Part shown: positions 25,929-35,644 of the stretch, piece by piece
Layout: the number at the start of each line of letters is the position of its first letter
How positions within the stretch are numbered: position 1 is the stretch's first letter
Source of the DNA: Leptolyngbya sp. PCC 6406
GTDB taxonomy: Bacteria > Cyanobacteriota > Cyanobacteriia > Phormidesmidales > Phormidesmidaceae
Length of the DNA stretch: 64,000 nucleotides
Reading direction: 5' to 3'
Assembly: GCF_000332095.2 (NCBI RefSeq)
Contig: NZ_KI913949.1
Span: 4,301,048 to 4,365,047, forward strand
Made by a program: the position numbers and the translations under genes
The notes under the pieces: generated by a model
What the model was told of the DNA's origin: nothing
What the model saw: only the letters and a program-made list of their open reading frames with translations
Database searches by the model: none

Positions 25929-27095
25929 ATGGCCGCATCCCACCCCCTTGATGAGCAGATTCAAAAGGTCAATGGACGTTTGAAGGCAGCGCGCCTGGGG
26001 TTAGCCCTAGAGCGCCGGGGAGAAACCTTAGTCCTGCGGGGAACACTGCCTCCGCGCCCTGGAAGCAGTCGCCTGCGGCCCCACCAACAGCGCCTACCTC
26101 TGGGCTTACCCGCCACCAAGGCAGGTCTAAAGCAGGGGGAGCAGGAGGCTAAGGTCATCGCGGCCCGCCTGATTGAAAAAACCTTTGACTGGCGCAAGTA
26201 CCTGCTGTTACCGGGTCAGGTCTTGGCCTCCGATGATATAGCGACCCAAATTAGGGCCTTTGAGCGCCATTACATCGCCCAACGACAGGCGATCCCCGGC
26301 CAGTCTTCAGCCTCGATCAAAACCACCTGGGACAAAGCCTATGCCCCCTACCTGCGGAAGCTCCAGGCTACCTGCGATCGCAGTGCCAGCCTCAGCCTAG
26401 CGGAGGCTATTCTCACCACCGTCAGGGATATTCCCCCCCATTCCCGCAGCCGCCAAGTTTGCTGCACCGCCCTGGATGGATTGGCTCAGTTTTTGCAGAT
26501 TGACTTGCCCCCTGACTTCAAAACGCTGGCGGGAAGCTATGGCAGTCATCGCACCCAACAGCGGAAATTACCTGGGGATGATCTGATCCTGGAATGCTTT
26601 GACACCATTCCCAACCCCGCTTGGCAGTTTGTATACGGCATCATGGCCGCCTATGGTCTGCGGAACCACGAGGTTTTTTTCTGTGACTATAGTGCCCTGC
26701 GCCAGGGAGATCCGGAAGCCCCGATAGAAGTTCTGGCCACGACCAAGACGGGAGCCCATGATGTATGGCCCTTTCCCCCCGCTTGGGTCGATCGGTTGGC
26801 ATTGCGCCAGGTTAACCTGCCCCAGATCCAGACGGATTTGGGGAAAACGACGCTCCAGCGCATTGGTCAACAAGTGACGCTGCAATTTCGCCGCTATGGC
26901 ATTCCCTTTTCCCCCTACGATCTGCGCCACGCTTGGGCAGTGCGCACAATTTTGATGGGCCTGCCGGACACGGTGGCGGCGCGAATGATGGGCCACTCCG
27001 TCGCTATCCACAATCGCACCTACCACCGCTGGATTACTCGTCGCGATCAGCAGCAGGCGGTACGGGCGGCCCTATCCCATAACTCCCGTTCTTAA
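25929..27095 (+). CDS. Tyrosine recombinase-like (phage integrase family) protein
   Basis: A 388-residue protein with an N-terminal DNA-binding/SAM-like region (about 75-195) and a C-terminal catalytic domain. Catalytic set: R245 (YGLRNHEV), K273 (TTKTGAHD), box II PYDLRHAW with R333, H356 (MMGHS) and Y365 (RTYHRW). The usual first His of box II is Tyr here (Y330). Such single integrase-like genes occur at stable sites in cyanobacteria, so it need not mark a mobile island; I see no att repeats or prophage genes. Role in chromosome resolution is possible but unproven. Confidence 0.82.
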   Translation: MAASHPLDEQIQKVNGRLKAARLGLALERRGETLVLRGTLPPRPGSSRLRPHQQRLPLGLPATKAGLKQGEQEAKVIAARLIEKTFDWRKYLLLPGQVLASDDIATQIRAFERHYIAQRQAIPGQSSASIKTTWDKAYAPYLRKLQATCDRSASLSLAEAILTTVRDIPPHSRSRQVCCTALDGLAQFLQIDLPPDFKTLAGSYGSHRTQQRKLPGDDLILECFDTIPNPAWQFVYGIMAAYGLRNHEVFFCDYSALRQGDPEAPIEVLATTKTGAHDVWPFPPAWVDRLALRQVNLPQIQTDLGKTTLQRIGQQVTLQFRRYGIPFSPYDLRHAWAVRTILMGLPDTVAARMMGHSVAIHNRTYHRWITRRDQQQAVRAALSHNSRS

Positions 27096-27221
27096 GGGCG
27101 TGAAATTAAGACGACATCCCAACACCCCATCACGGGTCACCCGGCGACAGCAGGGCGGGTTTTGAGCCTCCCATCCCAGATGCCCCGACAAATACGAGCC
27201 AAAACCGCCCCTACGGGATTT

Positions 27222-27261
27222 ACCCCAACACCCCAATACCCCAACACCCCAACACCCCAAT
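27222..27261. repeat. 8-bp tandem repeat ACCCCAA(C/T) x5
   Basis: Five consecutive units. The minus strand has five runs of four G spaced by four bases, which could form a G-quadruplex. It sits 49 bases upstream of the lipase gene; a similar stretch occurs near 27117-27127. Confidence 0.8.
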
Positions 27262-27309
27262 ACCCATCACCTAGGATTTATTGATGAACCGCTCCCCAGG
27301 ACTGCCCCA

Positions 27310-27903
27310 ATGACCACAGCTCAAAACCCAGTTCGGAATCCAGTACTGCTAATCCACGGCATTGGGGATACCCAGCGCGTGTTCGACCCCATGACGACCT
27401 ATTTGCGCGATCGCGGTTGGTCGGTCCACCGTCTAGATCTCGTCCCCAACAAGGGCGAACTGGGGCTGGATCAATTAGCGCTCCAACTTTGTGACTACGT
27501 TAATGCCCACCTAGCGGATCGTCCCTTTGATCTACTGGGGTTTAGCATGGGGGGCATCGTCAGCCGCTATTATGTGCAGCGCCTAGGGGGGCTGCTCAAG
27601 GTGCAGCGATTCATTACCCTATCGGCTCCCCACAACGGTACCGTGATGGGATATTTTCGGGGCCGACCAGGGGTAGTACAAATGCGTCCCGGTAGTGCGT
27701 TCCTTCGAGATCTCAACAGCACCCTGGAGGATCTGGAGCAGGTACAGTTCACCTCCCTCTGGACTCCCTACGATCTGATGATTCTGCCCGCCCACAGTTC
27801 CCGACTACCTGTGGGCACCATGGGGCAAATTCCCGCCTTGGCCCATCCCCTAATGCTGCGCGATCGCCGTTGTCTGGAAGCGGTAGCCACTGCCCTCTCT
27901 TAG
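27310..27903 (+). CDS. Alpha/beta hydrolase, triacylglycerol lipase-like
   Basis: A 197-residue hydrolase of the lipase/esterase class. Oxyanion segment PVLLIHGIGDT (11-21), nucleophile elbow LLGFSMGGIVSRYY with S79, and SAPHNGT after it, as in LipA/PGAP1-like lipases. The catalytic Asp is probably in PYDLMILP and the His in PALAHPLML near the end. No signal peptide seen, so intracellular. Short but complete relative to cyanobacterial homologues. Substrate unknown. Confidence 0.85.
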   Translation: MTTAQNPVRNPVLLIHGIGDTQRVFDPMTTYLRDRGWSVHRLDLVPNKGELGLDQLALQLCDYVNAHLADRPFDLLGFSMGGIVSRYYVQRLGGLLKVQRFITLSAPHNGTVMGYFRGRPGVVQMRPGSAFLRDLNSTLEDLEQVQFTSLWTPYDLMILPAHSSRLPVGTMGQIPALAHPLMLRDRRCLEAVATALS

Positions 27904-27963
27904 GCATCTTGACTGACCGTGGACAGACGGGACGGTATCCCACGTTAGTTTGCTCTCTACTCC

Positions 27964-28593
27964 TTAACCAATGGCTTGGGGTTCTTTGCCATAGGCTTGC
28001 CAAGCCAAGTCAATCAAACCATTCATGACAGCTACAGCTAATACGGAATTACCCTTGCGGCCATCGATGCGGATATGGGGAATGATGCAGTCCCGTAGAC
28101 GAATCTTGAGAATATCGGCATCGAGAAATCCGGCGGGGGTGGCGATCACAAGGGCGGGACGAACCTGCCCCGCTTCGATTAGGTCTACCAGGGTCTCCAG
28201 AGCGGTTTGAGATTCCCCAATGACGAAAATGCCTTCGGGATAGCGTTGGGCTAAGGTTTCAATGCCCCAGGCGGTTTTAGTTTTACCCTTTTGGGGCCGG
28301 GTGAGGGCGTCCATACTGCAATAAACAGGGTTGGCAAAGGTTCTTTGGATCTGGGGAGCAACACCAACCTGCACCATGGGCATGTCTACGATAATGGTGG
28401 TGCGGGCGGCAAGGGCGGCTGCACCAGATTGCAGCGCCTGCTTGGAAAAGCGAATCAGGGAGGCATATTCAAAGTCTGCGGTTGCGTATATCACCCGCCG
28501 TACCAGCTCATATTCGGAGGGTGTGAAGGGATGATCACCGATTTCTCGATCGATAATCCTGAGACTTTGAGCATCGCTTACGTGCCATTCCAT
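27964..28593 (-). CDS. cobH: Precorrin-8X methylmutase (CobH/CbiC)
   Basis: Moves a methyl group from C-11 to C-12 of precorrin-8X to make hydrogenobyrinate (cobalamin pathway). The 209-residue protein carries family blocks VRRVIYATADFEYASLIRFS, TTIIVDMPMVQVGV, ALVIATPAGFLDA and the conserved IRIDGRKGNSVLAVAVMNGL near the C-terminus; the catalytic His is not confidently placed. Start ATG at 28593. Other cob genes are not in the window. Confidence 0.93.
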   Translation of the reverse strand: MEWHVSDAQSLRIIDREIGDHPFTPSEYELVRRVIYATADFEYASLIRFSKQALQSGAAALAARTTIIVDMPMVQVGVAPQIQRTFANPVYCSMDALTRPQKGKTKTAWGIETLAQRYPEGIFVIGESQTALETLVDLIEAGQVRPALVIATPAGFLDADILKIRLRDCIIPHIRIDGRKGNSVLAVAVMNGLIDLAWQAYGKEPQAIG

Positions 28594-28806
28594 CGGATGC
28601 CTACTGTACCTACTGTGCTACGGCGGAGCTGAGATGCCCTTCTGGTATTCACAGTATACGTTTCAATTCACTTGGGAAGAGCCCTGGAATTGGGCAGCTT
28701 CTGGTTTAAGGCGCGGTGGATTTTGGCCGGGATGGTATCGTTTGCCATCACATCTGCTGAGCCGCCTAGGGTACGGTAGCCAGTGATGTATGCAGAGGGT
28801 TGACCC

Positions 28807-29967
28807 GTGCAGGATTTGAAAATCGTTGTGATTGGTGCGGGCATCGGCGGATTGACAGCAGGCATTGCTTTGACTCAGGCGGGGTTTGAGGTAGAGATCT
28901 ACGATCGCGTCCGGGAGTTACGGCCCGTAGGGGCTGGAATTTCTCTGTGGTCGAACGGCGTCAAGGTTTTAAATCGGTTGGGGCTGGGGCAACGGATGGC
29001 GGCCATTGGGGGGCAGATGAATCGCATGGCCTACCGAGACAAAACGGGTACGCTATTGAACGACATTGATCTGCTGCCCTTGATGGAAAAGGTGGAACAG
29101 CGCCCCTATCCCGTGGCTCGGGCCGATCTCCAAGCCATGCTGCTGGACGCTTTCCCTGGGGAAGTGCACCTGAATCACCGCTGTATTGAGGTTGAGCAAA
29201 CTGGGGACGGCGTGACAGCGGTGTTTGAGAATGGTCATCGGGCTACGGGGGATCTGCTGGTGGCCGCAGATGGGGTGCGATCGCAGATCCGAGAACAAGT
29301 GCTGGGATACCAGGTTGAGCCCCAGTATGGGGGCTACGTCAACTGGAATGGCTTAGTGGCCACCAGCGAAGATCTGGCCCCAAGGGACTGCTGGGTGATC
29401 TATGTGGGGGATCATCAACGAGCCTCTTTAATGCCGGTGGGGGGGGATCGCTTTTACTTCTTTTTTGATATCCCCCTACCCAAGGGCACCCCAGCGGAGC
29501 CGGAACAGTATCGGGCCGTGCTGTCAGAGCATTTTCAAGGATGGGCAGAACCCGTACAGCGGCTGATCGAGCGCATGGATCCGACCACTGTAGCCCGTCC
29601 CGAGATCCATGATGTTGGCCCTATTGATCGCTTGGTGCGTGGGCGCGTCGTGCTATTGGGGGATGCCGCCCATGCCACCTGTCCTGATCTGGGGCAGGGG
29701 GGCTGTCAGGCCATGGAAGATGGCTTGGTGCTGGCCCAGTATCTCATGACCACCAATATGGGGTTGGCCTACGCCTTGGGCCGCTATGAGGGAGAGCGCA
29801 AGGAGCGCACCAGTGCGGTCGTAACTAAAGCCCGAAAACGGGCCGAGATGATCCACGGCAAGGATCCAGCGGTCACAGAAAAGTGGTATCGGCAATTGGC
29901 GACGGAATCGCCGACGGATGTGACAGATGCGATCGCACAGATAATCTTGGCGGGACCGCTAAGTTAG
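28807..29967 (+). CDS. FAD-dependent monooxygenase (HpxO/zeaxanthin epoxidase-like)
   Basis: A 386-residue group A flavoprotein hydroxylase. Rossmann GxGxxG in VVIGAGIGGLTAG (about 7-19), DG motif LVAADGVRSQIR, and the GD motif RVVLLGDAAHATCPDLGQGG, which binds FAD/NADPH. Overall closest in feel to HpxO-type FAD-dependent urate hydroxylases as annotated in cyanobacteria; hydroxylation of urate or another aromatic is possible. No purine-catabolism genes adjacent, so substrate is open. Start is GTG at 28807 (VQDLKIVVIG); divergent from cobH. Confidence 0.85.
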   Translation: MQDLKIVVIGAGIGGLTAGIALTQAGFEVEIYDRVRELRPVGAGISLWSNGVKVLNRLGLGQRMAAIGGQMNRMAYRDKTGTLLNDIDLLPLMEKVEQRPYPVARADLQAMLLDAFPGEVHLNHRCIEVEQTGDGVTAVFENGHRATGDLLVAADGVRSQIREQVLGYQVEPQYGGYVNWNGLVATSEDLAPRDCWVIYVGDHQRASLMPVGGDRFYFFFDIPLPKGTPAEPEQYRAVLSEHFQGWAEPVQRLIERMDPTTVARPEIHDVGPIDRLVRGRVVLLGDAAHATCPDLGQGGCQAMEDGLVLAQYLMTTNMGLAYALGRYEGERKERTSAVVTKARKRAEMIHGKDPAVTEKWYRQLATESPTDVTDAIAQIILAGPLS

Positions 29968-29993
29968 GGAGCAGATTGACCGCCAGATTGACC

Positions 29994-30962
29994 TCAATAA
30001 TCCAATTCTTCTTCGTACTCAGTAACTTTTTTCTTTTGGGGAATATTCACCGGGGGGGCCTGATAGGGTTCAGCCCCCTCAGTCCACACATCTTCAGTCA
30101 CGTCTTGATACTGAGCGTCATAGGGAGGTGCAGGGGGCTCAGTCCAATTTTCTTCCGGGGGAGTGGGCTCCTCTAGATAGGCCATTTCGGCCCGTTGGCG
30201 CTGGAGGGGCTCTACGGGGACGGGTTCAGGTTTACCCCAATCGTCTTCGCTCCAGCGTTCCTCCACCACAGGGGCGCGTTGACCCATTTGGGCGGGTCTT
30301 TGGACCTCGCGGATGGGCTCCACCGGCACCTGGACCCCAGAGGGGAGCTGATTAGCGGTAGATACGGGCATGATGTACTCGCTGCCATCGTCACGCTCCC
30401 AGGGAGCACGGCCAATACCAAGGCGTTCTAGAATGCCGACGCTCAACTGCACTAACTTCTCTTCCGCCCCCTCAAAGACGATCAGTCGATCGGGGCCGCT
30501 GCTGACGATTTCATCCACCGGTAGCTCATAGGTACTGATTACCTGATCGGGGATCTGGGCCAGACCAAAGGAGGCGATCACAATGGACTCCAGTTTGCCC
30601 GTGATCACGTCAAATTTAAAATCCCGGACCCGCCCTAGCATCTCCCCAGATTCCGTGATGACCTCAGAGTTCGTGAGCTTACTGTAGGGGGCAAGACTAA
30701 CGTTGTCCTCCAGAGCGGTGTCATCATCCACCAAGATCACGTCGCCGATCTGGCGAATGCTGCTCAAGAGCATGGTCTGCTCGGTCCCCGTCATCACCCC
30801 CGGTAGGATCGTGTCCCGCAGCCCCAAGGCCACAATTTCCCCCCGATCGACATCCACCCAAACTTGGCTAACGACCCCGAGGCGCTTTCCAGTGCTGCGG
30901 GTGATTACCTGGGTGCCCAAAAAATCGGAGCGTTGACGAAATTGATCGTAGGAGGAGGTCAT
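29994..30962 (-). CDS. PRC-barrel domain protein
   Basis: A 322-residue protein with two PRC-barrel domains: FLGTQVITRSTGKRLGVVSQ and VDVDRGEIVALGLRD first (about 10-85), then NSEVITESGEMLGRVRDFKF (about 95-165), followed by a disordered Pro/Glu-rich C-terminus to YEEELDY. PRC barrels bind RNA or protein; in ribosome maturation (RimM) and photosynthetic reaction centres they act in assembly. Start chosen at ATG 30962 (MTSSYDQFRQ); the frame is open to 31085. It follows smc on the same strand with under 140 bases between, suggesting cotranscription. Confidence 0.85.
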   Translation of the reverse strand: MTSSYDQFRQRSDFLGTQVITRSTGKRLGVVSQVWVDVDRGEIVALGLRDTILPGVMTGTEQTMLLSSIRQIGDVILVDDDTALEDNVSLAPYSKLTNSEVITESGEMLGRVRDFKFDVITGKLESIVIASFGLAQIPDQVISTYELPVDEIVSSGPDRLIVFEGAEEKLVQLSVGILERLGIGRAPWERDDGSEYIMPVSTANQLPSGVQVPVEPIREVQRPAQMGQRAPVVEERWSEDDWGKPEPVPVEPLQRQRAEMAYLEEPTPPEENWTEPPAPPYDAQYQDVTEDVWTEGAEPYQAPPVNIPQKKKVTEYEEELDY

Positions 30963-31092
30963 GGCCCGGTCCAAAAAAATCAGCAATGGAGCTGTGGGGA
31001 TTGGGAATTGTTTGAGAACGCCGCGAATCCAAGGAATGATTCTACCGAAGAACTCCGATCCTAACAGATCAATATAGCCCGACATGACAGCC

Positions 31093-34000
31093 TTACATGG
31101 AGGCGCTTTGGGGTTCTAAGGTAATGCCCAAGACCTGGGTGTAGGCTCCTCGGGCTTGGGTAACGCCGATGGTGCGCTGGGCGGCCTCGATCATCGGTCG
31201 CCGCAAACTGACCACAATGAACTGTGCCTGCTGGGCTTGGTGCTTAATCATTTTCGACAGGCGCTCTACGTTGGCCCCGTCTAGGAACATGTCTACCTCG
31301 TCAAAGGCATAGAAGGGGGAAGGGCGATAGCGCTGAAGGGCAAAGATGAAGCTGAGGGCGGTGAGGGATTTTTCGCCTCCGGACATGGAGGCAAGGCGGC
31401 GTACAGGTTTGCCCTTGGGGTGAGCGACGAGGTTTAAGCCGCCGTTGAAGGGATCCTGAGGATCGTCGAGCTGGAGATAGCCGTCGCCATCGGAAAGTTG
31501 GGCAAAGATGGCCTTAAAGTTTTCATTGACTGCCTCGAAGGATTCCTGGAAGGCGGTGCGACGCAGGGTGGTGAAGTTTTCAATCCGCAGTAGCAATTCG
31601 GTGCGTTCCTCCTCAAGGGTGGAAAGTTTCTGGGAAAGTTCTTCGAGCCGTTCCTGAGTGCGGTTGTATTCCTCTAGGGCCAGCATGTTGACCGGCTCCA
31701 GGGCCTCTAGGCGGCGCTGGAGCGATCGCAGTTGCTGTCGTACCCCCTCTAGGTCTACATCGTCGGGGATGTCCGGTCGGGGATCCGGCAGGTCTGCGGA
31801 CTGGGTGGACAGATCCGCCTCCAGGGTGAGCAGATGCTGCCGCTGCTCTGTGACAGTTTCCAGGGCTTTTTGCCGTTGCCAGGTAAGTTGCTGGTGCTGG
31901 GTTTGCTGCTCTCGCAGGTGATGCTCGACGCGATCTCGCTCCGTTTTCTCCGCCGCGAGGGTTTGATCCAGGGCCGTTAGGGCGCTGCGGGTTTGGGCAA
32001 TATGGGTAGCCAGCCCAGTTCGCTGCTGGTGTAGGGCGTGGCGCTGGGCTTCCTGCTGCCCCTGGCGTTGCTGGTGGGTAGCAATGTCGCTCTGACCCCG
32101 CTGAATATCGGTTTCCAGTCGTTCTCGGCGGGACTGCACCTCTTGGAGGCGACGCTCCGCCGCTTGGAGAGTAGCTTGGCGATCGTTGAGGTCCGTTTCC
32201 AGAGACTGCACCGCCTGCTGAGCCTGCTGCCATTCACTATGAGTCTGGGACTGCTCTAATTCCGCCAGGGCCGCCCGCTGGGTCTGGAGATCCGCTTCTT
32301 GGGTCGGGAGGGCAGCAGCCAATTCCGCAAGGCGGGTTTGGGCCGTGGTGAGTTCCTGCTGGTATTGAGCCAATCGGGTTTCTCCCTGGGCGCGCTGGAC
32401 CTGGAGTTGGCGCTGTTGGCGCTGTTGTTGCTCCCCCTGGAGTTGGCGTTCCCGGTGCTGCTGACGAGCTTCGATCAGGGCTTGTCCCGTCTCCTTCACC
32501 GTGGCAGTGGCAGTAGCGATACGCTGTTCACAGCGGGTCAGAATTTGATCCAGTTCCCCCAACCGCTGCCGCAGGGCGATGGCCTCCTCCGATTCCCCCG
32601 CCTCCATAGTGCCGAAGTGAAGGCTACCCCGGTGCTTGCTCATGCTGCCCCCAGTCATGGCCCCACTGGTTTCCAGTAGCTCTCCCTCTAGGGTGACCAT
32701 CCGCATTTGGCCTAGATGCGATCGCGCCGCCGCCAGGGTTTCAAAGACCGCCGTGCCGCCAAAGACAAAGGCAAAGACCCGCCGATAGCGATCCTCACAG
32801 TCGATCAGGTCCACCGCATAGCCCACCAGACCATCAGGACGCTTCCACTCCGGAATGGGGGTGAACTGAGGCACCCGCACCTTGTTCAAGGGTAGGAAGG
32901 TAGCCCGCCCCGCCTGCCGCCGCTTCAATAAATCAATGCCCTGGGAAGCTACTCGATCGTCCTCAACCACCAAATAGCCCAGCCGCCCCCCCGCCGCAAT
33001 TTCCAAAGCCCGTTGAAAACGGGGATCTACCCGTCCTAATTGAGCTACAAGGCCACAAATGCCTGATAGGCCACTGTCCAAGAGAACTTGGGTGGCCTGG
33101 GTGCCTTGGCTTTCCCGCAGGGCTTGGGTCTGGGCTTCTAAGCGATCCAGTTGCCGCTGCTTGTCCCGCTGCTCCTGGGTTAGGCGCTGATGGGTCTCCC
33201 GTTGGAGCTGCAATTCCGCTTCCGCCTGGGCCACGACTTGGGCTAGTTCCTGGATCCGGACCTCGGTAGCAGCGGGATCTGCCTCAGCGGTATTTTCTGG
33301 GTTGAGGGGAGCCATTTCGGCAGTTAGAGTCTGGAGGGATGTCTGTAGTTCTTGAATTTGCTGGGTGAGTTGGCTGACCCGCTCCTGAAGACGAACCTGC
33401 TCCGTTCGCTGGGGTTCCAAGGTAGTGAGGAGAGCTTCGATCTGGCGACGGCGGCGGGTTTGTTCCTCGACCCAAGCTTGGGAGGCACTAGCAATTTCGC
33501 TGGTGGCATTACGCTTTTCCGTCAGAGCCATCTGGGCCGCTGTCTGGGCTTGCCGCAGGGCCACCAGTTCTCCCTGGGTCAACACGGTCAGTTCTTCCGT
33601 CAGAAGGGCCAGGGTTTGACGTTGCTCTTGCAATGTGATCTGGGCCTGTCGCAACTGGGCTGCTGTGGCCTGTTGTTCCCCCGTAAGAGTTTGCACCTGG
33701 CGATCCAGTTGGCGCAGTTCTGCCTCTTGGGTGGCGACCTGGGATTGTAGGGCTAGATGCTCATCTTCCCCCAGGGCCTTGACCCGAGCATTGAGGCTAT
33801 CAAGGCTTTGGCGGCTGGCTTCCAGGGTGGCGGTGAGGGTTTGAATCTCCTGCTCTAGGGTGGCAGCAGTTTGGGTTTCCCGTTGGATCTGCTGACCTAC
33901 CGCCTCCACTTGGCGCTGCTGGGCCTGCCAGATTCGCACCGCTTCCCATTGGGTCCGAAGGTGAAATTCTTCCTTGAGGCGTTGGTATTTTTCTGCCTTG

Positions 34001-34845
34001 AGACGATCCTGAGCGAGGCGATCGCGTTGGACAATCAGCTCCTTTTCCACAATGCGAAAGCGTTCTTCCCGTTCTCGAACGACCTCTAACTTTTCCCGAG
34101 CCTGGTTGATTTTGCGGTCAAAGGAGGCCACCCCAGCCATTTCATCAATAATTTCTCGCCGCTCTCGCGAGTTCATGGAGATGATGCTGGTTACGTCTCC
34201 CTGGAGTACGACGTTGTAGCCTTCGGGGTAAATGCGAAAGCGCTGGAGCTGTTCGTGCAGTTCCGTTAGAGTGCAGGGTTCACTATTGATGTAATAGTTG
34301 GAGGTATAGGTGCCCTGACTGGTGACTCGCAGTCGCCGGGTGACGCGCCACTCCCGAGGGGTGGTGGGCAAAGCGACCACCTTGGGATCACCACTGTCCT
34401 GGGTATTACTCGGGAAAGACGGAGCAGAACTGCGATGGCCCCCTTGGGCAGATCCCTGACCATCATGCTTTTCGGATGCAGCCCCATTCCCATCACCTCC
34501 ATTGCCATCAGCATCAACAGACCCCAAAGACTCCGCTGATGGCTCTGCTTCATCCTCATTGATCAGCAATTCCGGGGGGACATCGCTGATGTCAAAGGTG
34601 ACGGTGACCAGAGCTTCGGCGGTGGAGCGACGACCGATGTGGCTCTGGTTGACGAGGTCCGGCAGGCGATCGGCCCGCATTCCCTTAGAACTAGCCAGTC
34701 CTAGGGCAAACAGTAGGGCATCCAGAATGTTGGACTTCCCCGAGCCATTCGGCCCGGAAATCACAGTAAACCCATGCAGTAGAGGCACTTCTGCCGTACC
34801 GCCAAAGGATTTGAAGTGGGACAGCTCAACGCACTTGATATGCAC
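31093..34845 (-). CDS. smc: Chromosome segregation protein SMC
   Basis: A 1,250-residue condensin ATPase. Walker A GPNGSGKSNILDALLF (31-46), long coiled coils either side of a hinge (about 560-690, including GICGLVAQLGRVD), ABC signature LSGGEKSLTALS and Walker B FYAFDEVDMFLD near the C-terminus. The head has an unusual insertion at about 97-160, rich in Asp/Glu/Gly/Ser, between DVPPELLIN and EWRVTRRLRV; other cyanobacterial SMCs have a shorter link there. It organises the chromosome with ScpA/ScpB, not in this window. A PRC-barrel gene follows. Confidence 0.96.
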   Translation of the reverse strand: MHIKCVELSHFKSFGGTAEVPLLHGFTVISGPNGSGKSNILDALLFALGLASSKGMRADRLPDLVNQSHIGRRSTAEALVTVTFDISDVPPELLINEDEAEPSAESLGSVDADGNGGDGNGAASEKHDGQGSAQGGHRSSAPSFPSNTQDSGDPKVVALPTTPREWRVTRRLRVTSQGTYTSNYYINSEPCTLTELHEQLQRFRIYPEGYNVVLQGDVTSIISMNSRERREIIDEMAGVASFDRKINQAREKLEVVREREERFRIVEKELIVQRDRLAQDRLKAEKYQRLKEEFHLRTQWEAVRIWQAQQRQVEAVGQQIQRETQTAATLEQEIQTLTATLEASRQSLDSLNARVKALGEDEHLALQSQVATQEAELRQLDRQVQTLTGEQQATAAQLRQAQITLQEQRQTLALLTEELTVLTQGELVALRQAQTAAQMALTEKRNATSEIASASQAWVEEQTRRRRQIEALLTTLEPQRTEQVRLQERVSQLTQQIQELQTSLQTLTAEMAPLNPENTAEADPAATEVRIQELAQVVAQAEAELQLQRETHQRLTQEQRDKQRQLDRLEAQTQALRESQGTQATQVLLDSGLSGICGLVAQLGRVDPRFQRALEIAAGGRLGYLVVEDDRVASQGIDLLKRRQAGRATFLPLNKVRVPQFTPIPEWKRPDGLVGYAVDLIDCEDRYRRVFAFVFGGTAVFETLAAARSHLGQMRMVTLEGELLETSGAMTGGSMSKHRGSLHFGTMEAGESEEAIALRQRLGELDQILTRCEQRIATATATVKETGQALIEARQQHRERQLQGEQQQRQQRQLQVQRAQGETRLAQYQQELTTAQTRLAELAAALPTQEADLQTQRAALAELEQSQTHSEWQQAQQAVQSLETDLNDRQATLQAAERRLQEVQSRRERLETDIQRGQSDIATHQQRQGQQEAQRHALHQQRTGLATHIAQTRSALTALDQTLAAEKTERDRVEHHLREQQTQHQQLTWQRQKALETVTEQRQHLLTLEADLSTQSADLPDPRPDIPDDVDLEGVRQQLRSLQRRLEALEPVNMLALEEYNRTQERLEELSQKLSTLEEERTELLLRIENFTTLRRTAFQESFEAVNENFKAIFAQLSDGDGYLQLDDPQDPFNGGLNLVAHPKGKPVRRLASMSGGEKSLTALSFIFALQRYRPSPFYAFDEVDMFLDGANVERLSKMIKHQAQQAQFIVVSLRRPMIEAAQRTIGVTQARGAYTQVLGITLEPQSASM

Positions 34846-35109
34846 AGATTAGGGGTGCCCCAGGACACAAAACGCATGTACTACAAAGGGTATCACTAAT
34901 TTTTCGATTCCTCCAAGGAAATACACTGGAGAAGAGATTTAAATCTCACACCCTTGGCCCAAAAGCATCGCCTCAGTGTACTCACAGGTGGGGTGAAATG
35001 CTACTGGATGAAGGTGTTTCAGTTAAATTTCGGTATTAAATCGGTATTAGATCCGAGACGCAACCAAGTGTACGTCAGCGAAAACAATGCCTTTTGCCTA
35101 ATCTAGAGG

Positions 35110-35556
35110 ATGATTAATGTTGTGATATCTCCCGCCGCCAATCTCTCCCAACCCATTATTCTGGGCTTTGATCCAGGACGGCAAAAATGCGGCATGGCGG
35201 TTATGGGCCTAGACCGGATTGTGCGCCATCAGGCGGTGGTGCCTTCGCCAGAAGCCCTAGAGACCATTGCGGTCCTGCGGCGAGACTATCCCATTTCCCT
35301 GATTGTGATGGGGGATCAGACGACGGCGGTGGAGTGGAAAACGCGCCTGGGTACCCTGGAGGAGCCCCTGAGAGTGATATTGGTGGATGAGCGCTACACC
35401 AGTCTGGAGGCCCGCGATCGCTATTGGCAGATGTACCCCCCTCAGGGCTGGCGTCGCTTGCTACCCCAGGGACTACGGACCCCACCCCGCCCCGTTGACG
35501 ACATTGTGGCCATCTTACTGATCGAGCGCTATCTGAAGCGGCTGACGGGAACCTGA
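35110..35556 (+). CDS. YqgF/RuvX-like RNase H-fold nuclease
   Basis: A 148-residue protein with an RNase H-like fold. The first strand ILGFDPGRQKCGMAVMG carries the first catalytic Asp, LIVMGDQTT follows, and the block ILVDERYTSLEARDRY carries the Glu of DERxT. The C-terminal Asp lies in PVDDIVAILLIERYL. This matches the cyanobacterial YqgF-related group (pre-16S rRNA processing nuclease or resolvase-like) rather than a canonical 138-residue YqgF. Divergent from smc. Upstream are two overlapping ATCGGTATTA direct repeats (near 35039). Confidence 0.82.
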   Translation: MINVVISPAANLSQPIILGFDPGRQKCGMAVMGLDRIVRHQAVVPSPEALETIAVLRRDYPISLIVMGDQTTAVEWKTRLGTLEEPLRVILVDERYTSLEARDRYWQMYPPQGWRRLLPQGLRTPPRPVDDIVAILLIERYLKRLTGT

Positions 35557-35644
35557 GGCCGTTTCTCCTAAAGTCCTACAAAGTCAAAGTCCTAAACTCC
35601 CCCGTGGGTTCCGCTGCGCTACACCCACGCTACGAAGAGATTAC

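Noticed and set aside
25929-27095. Prophage or integrative element marked by the recombinase
   Set aside because: Neighbours (petM, lipase, cobH) are ordinary genes, with no phage genes, tRNA target or att-like direct repeats seen.
30963-31085. N-terminal extension of the PRC-barrel protein
   Set aside because: The extra 41 residues are not part of the family; ATG 30962 matches the usual start.
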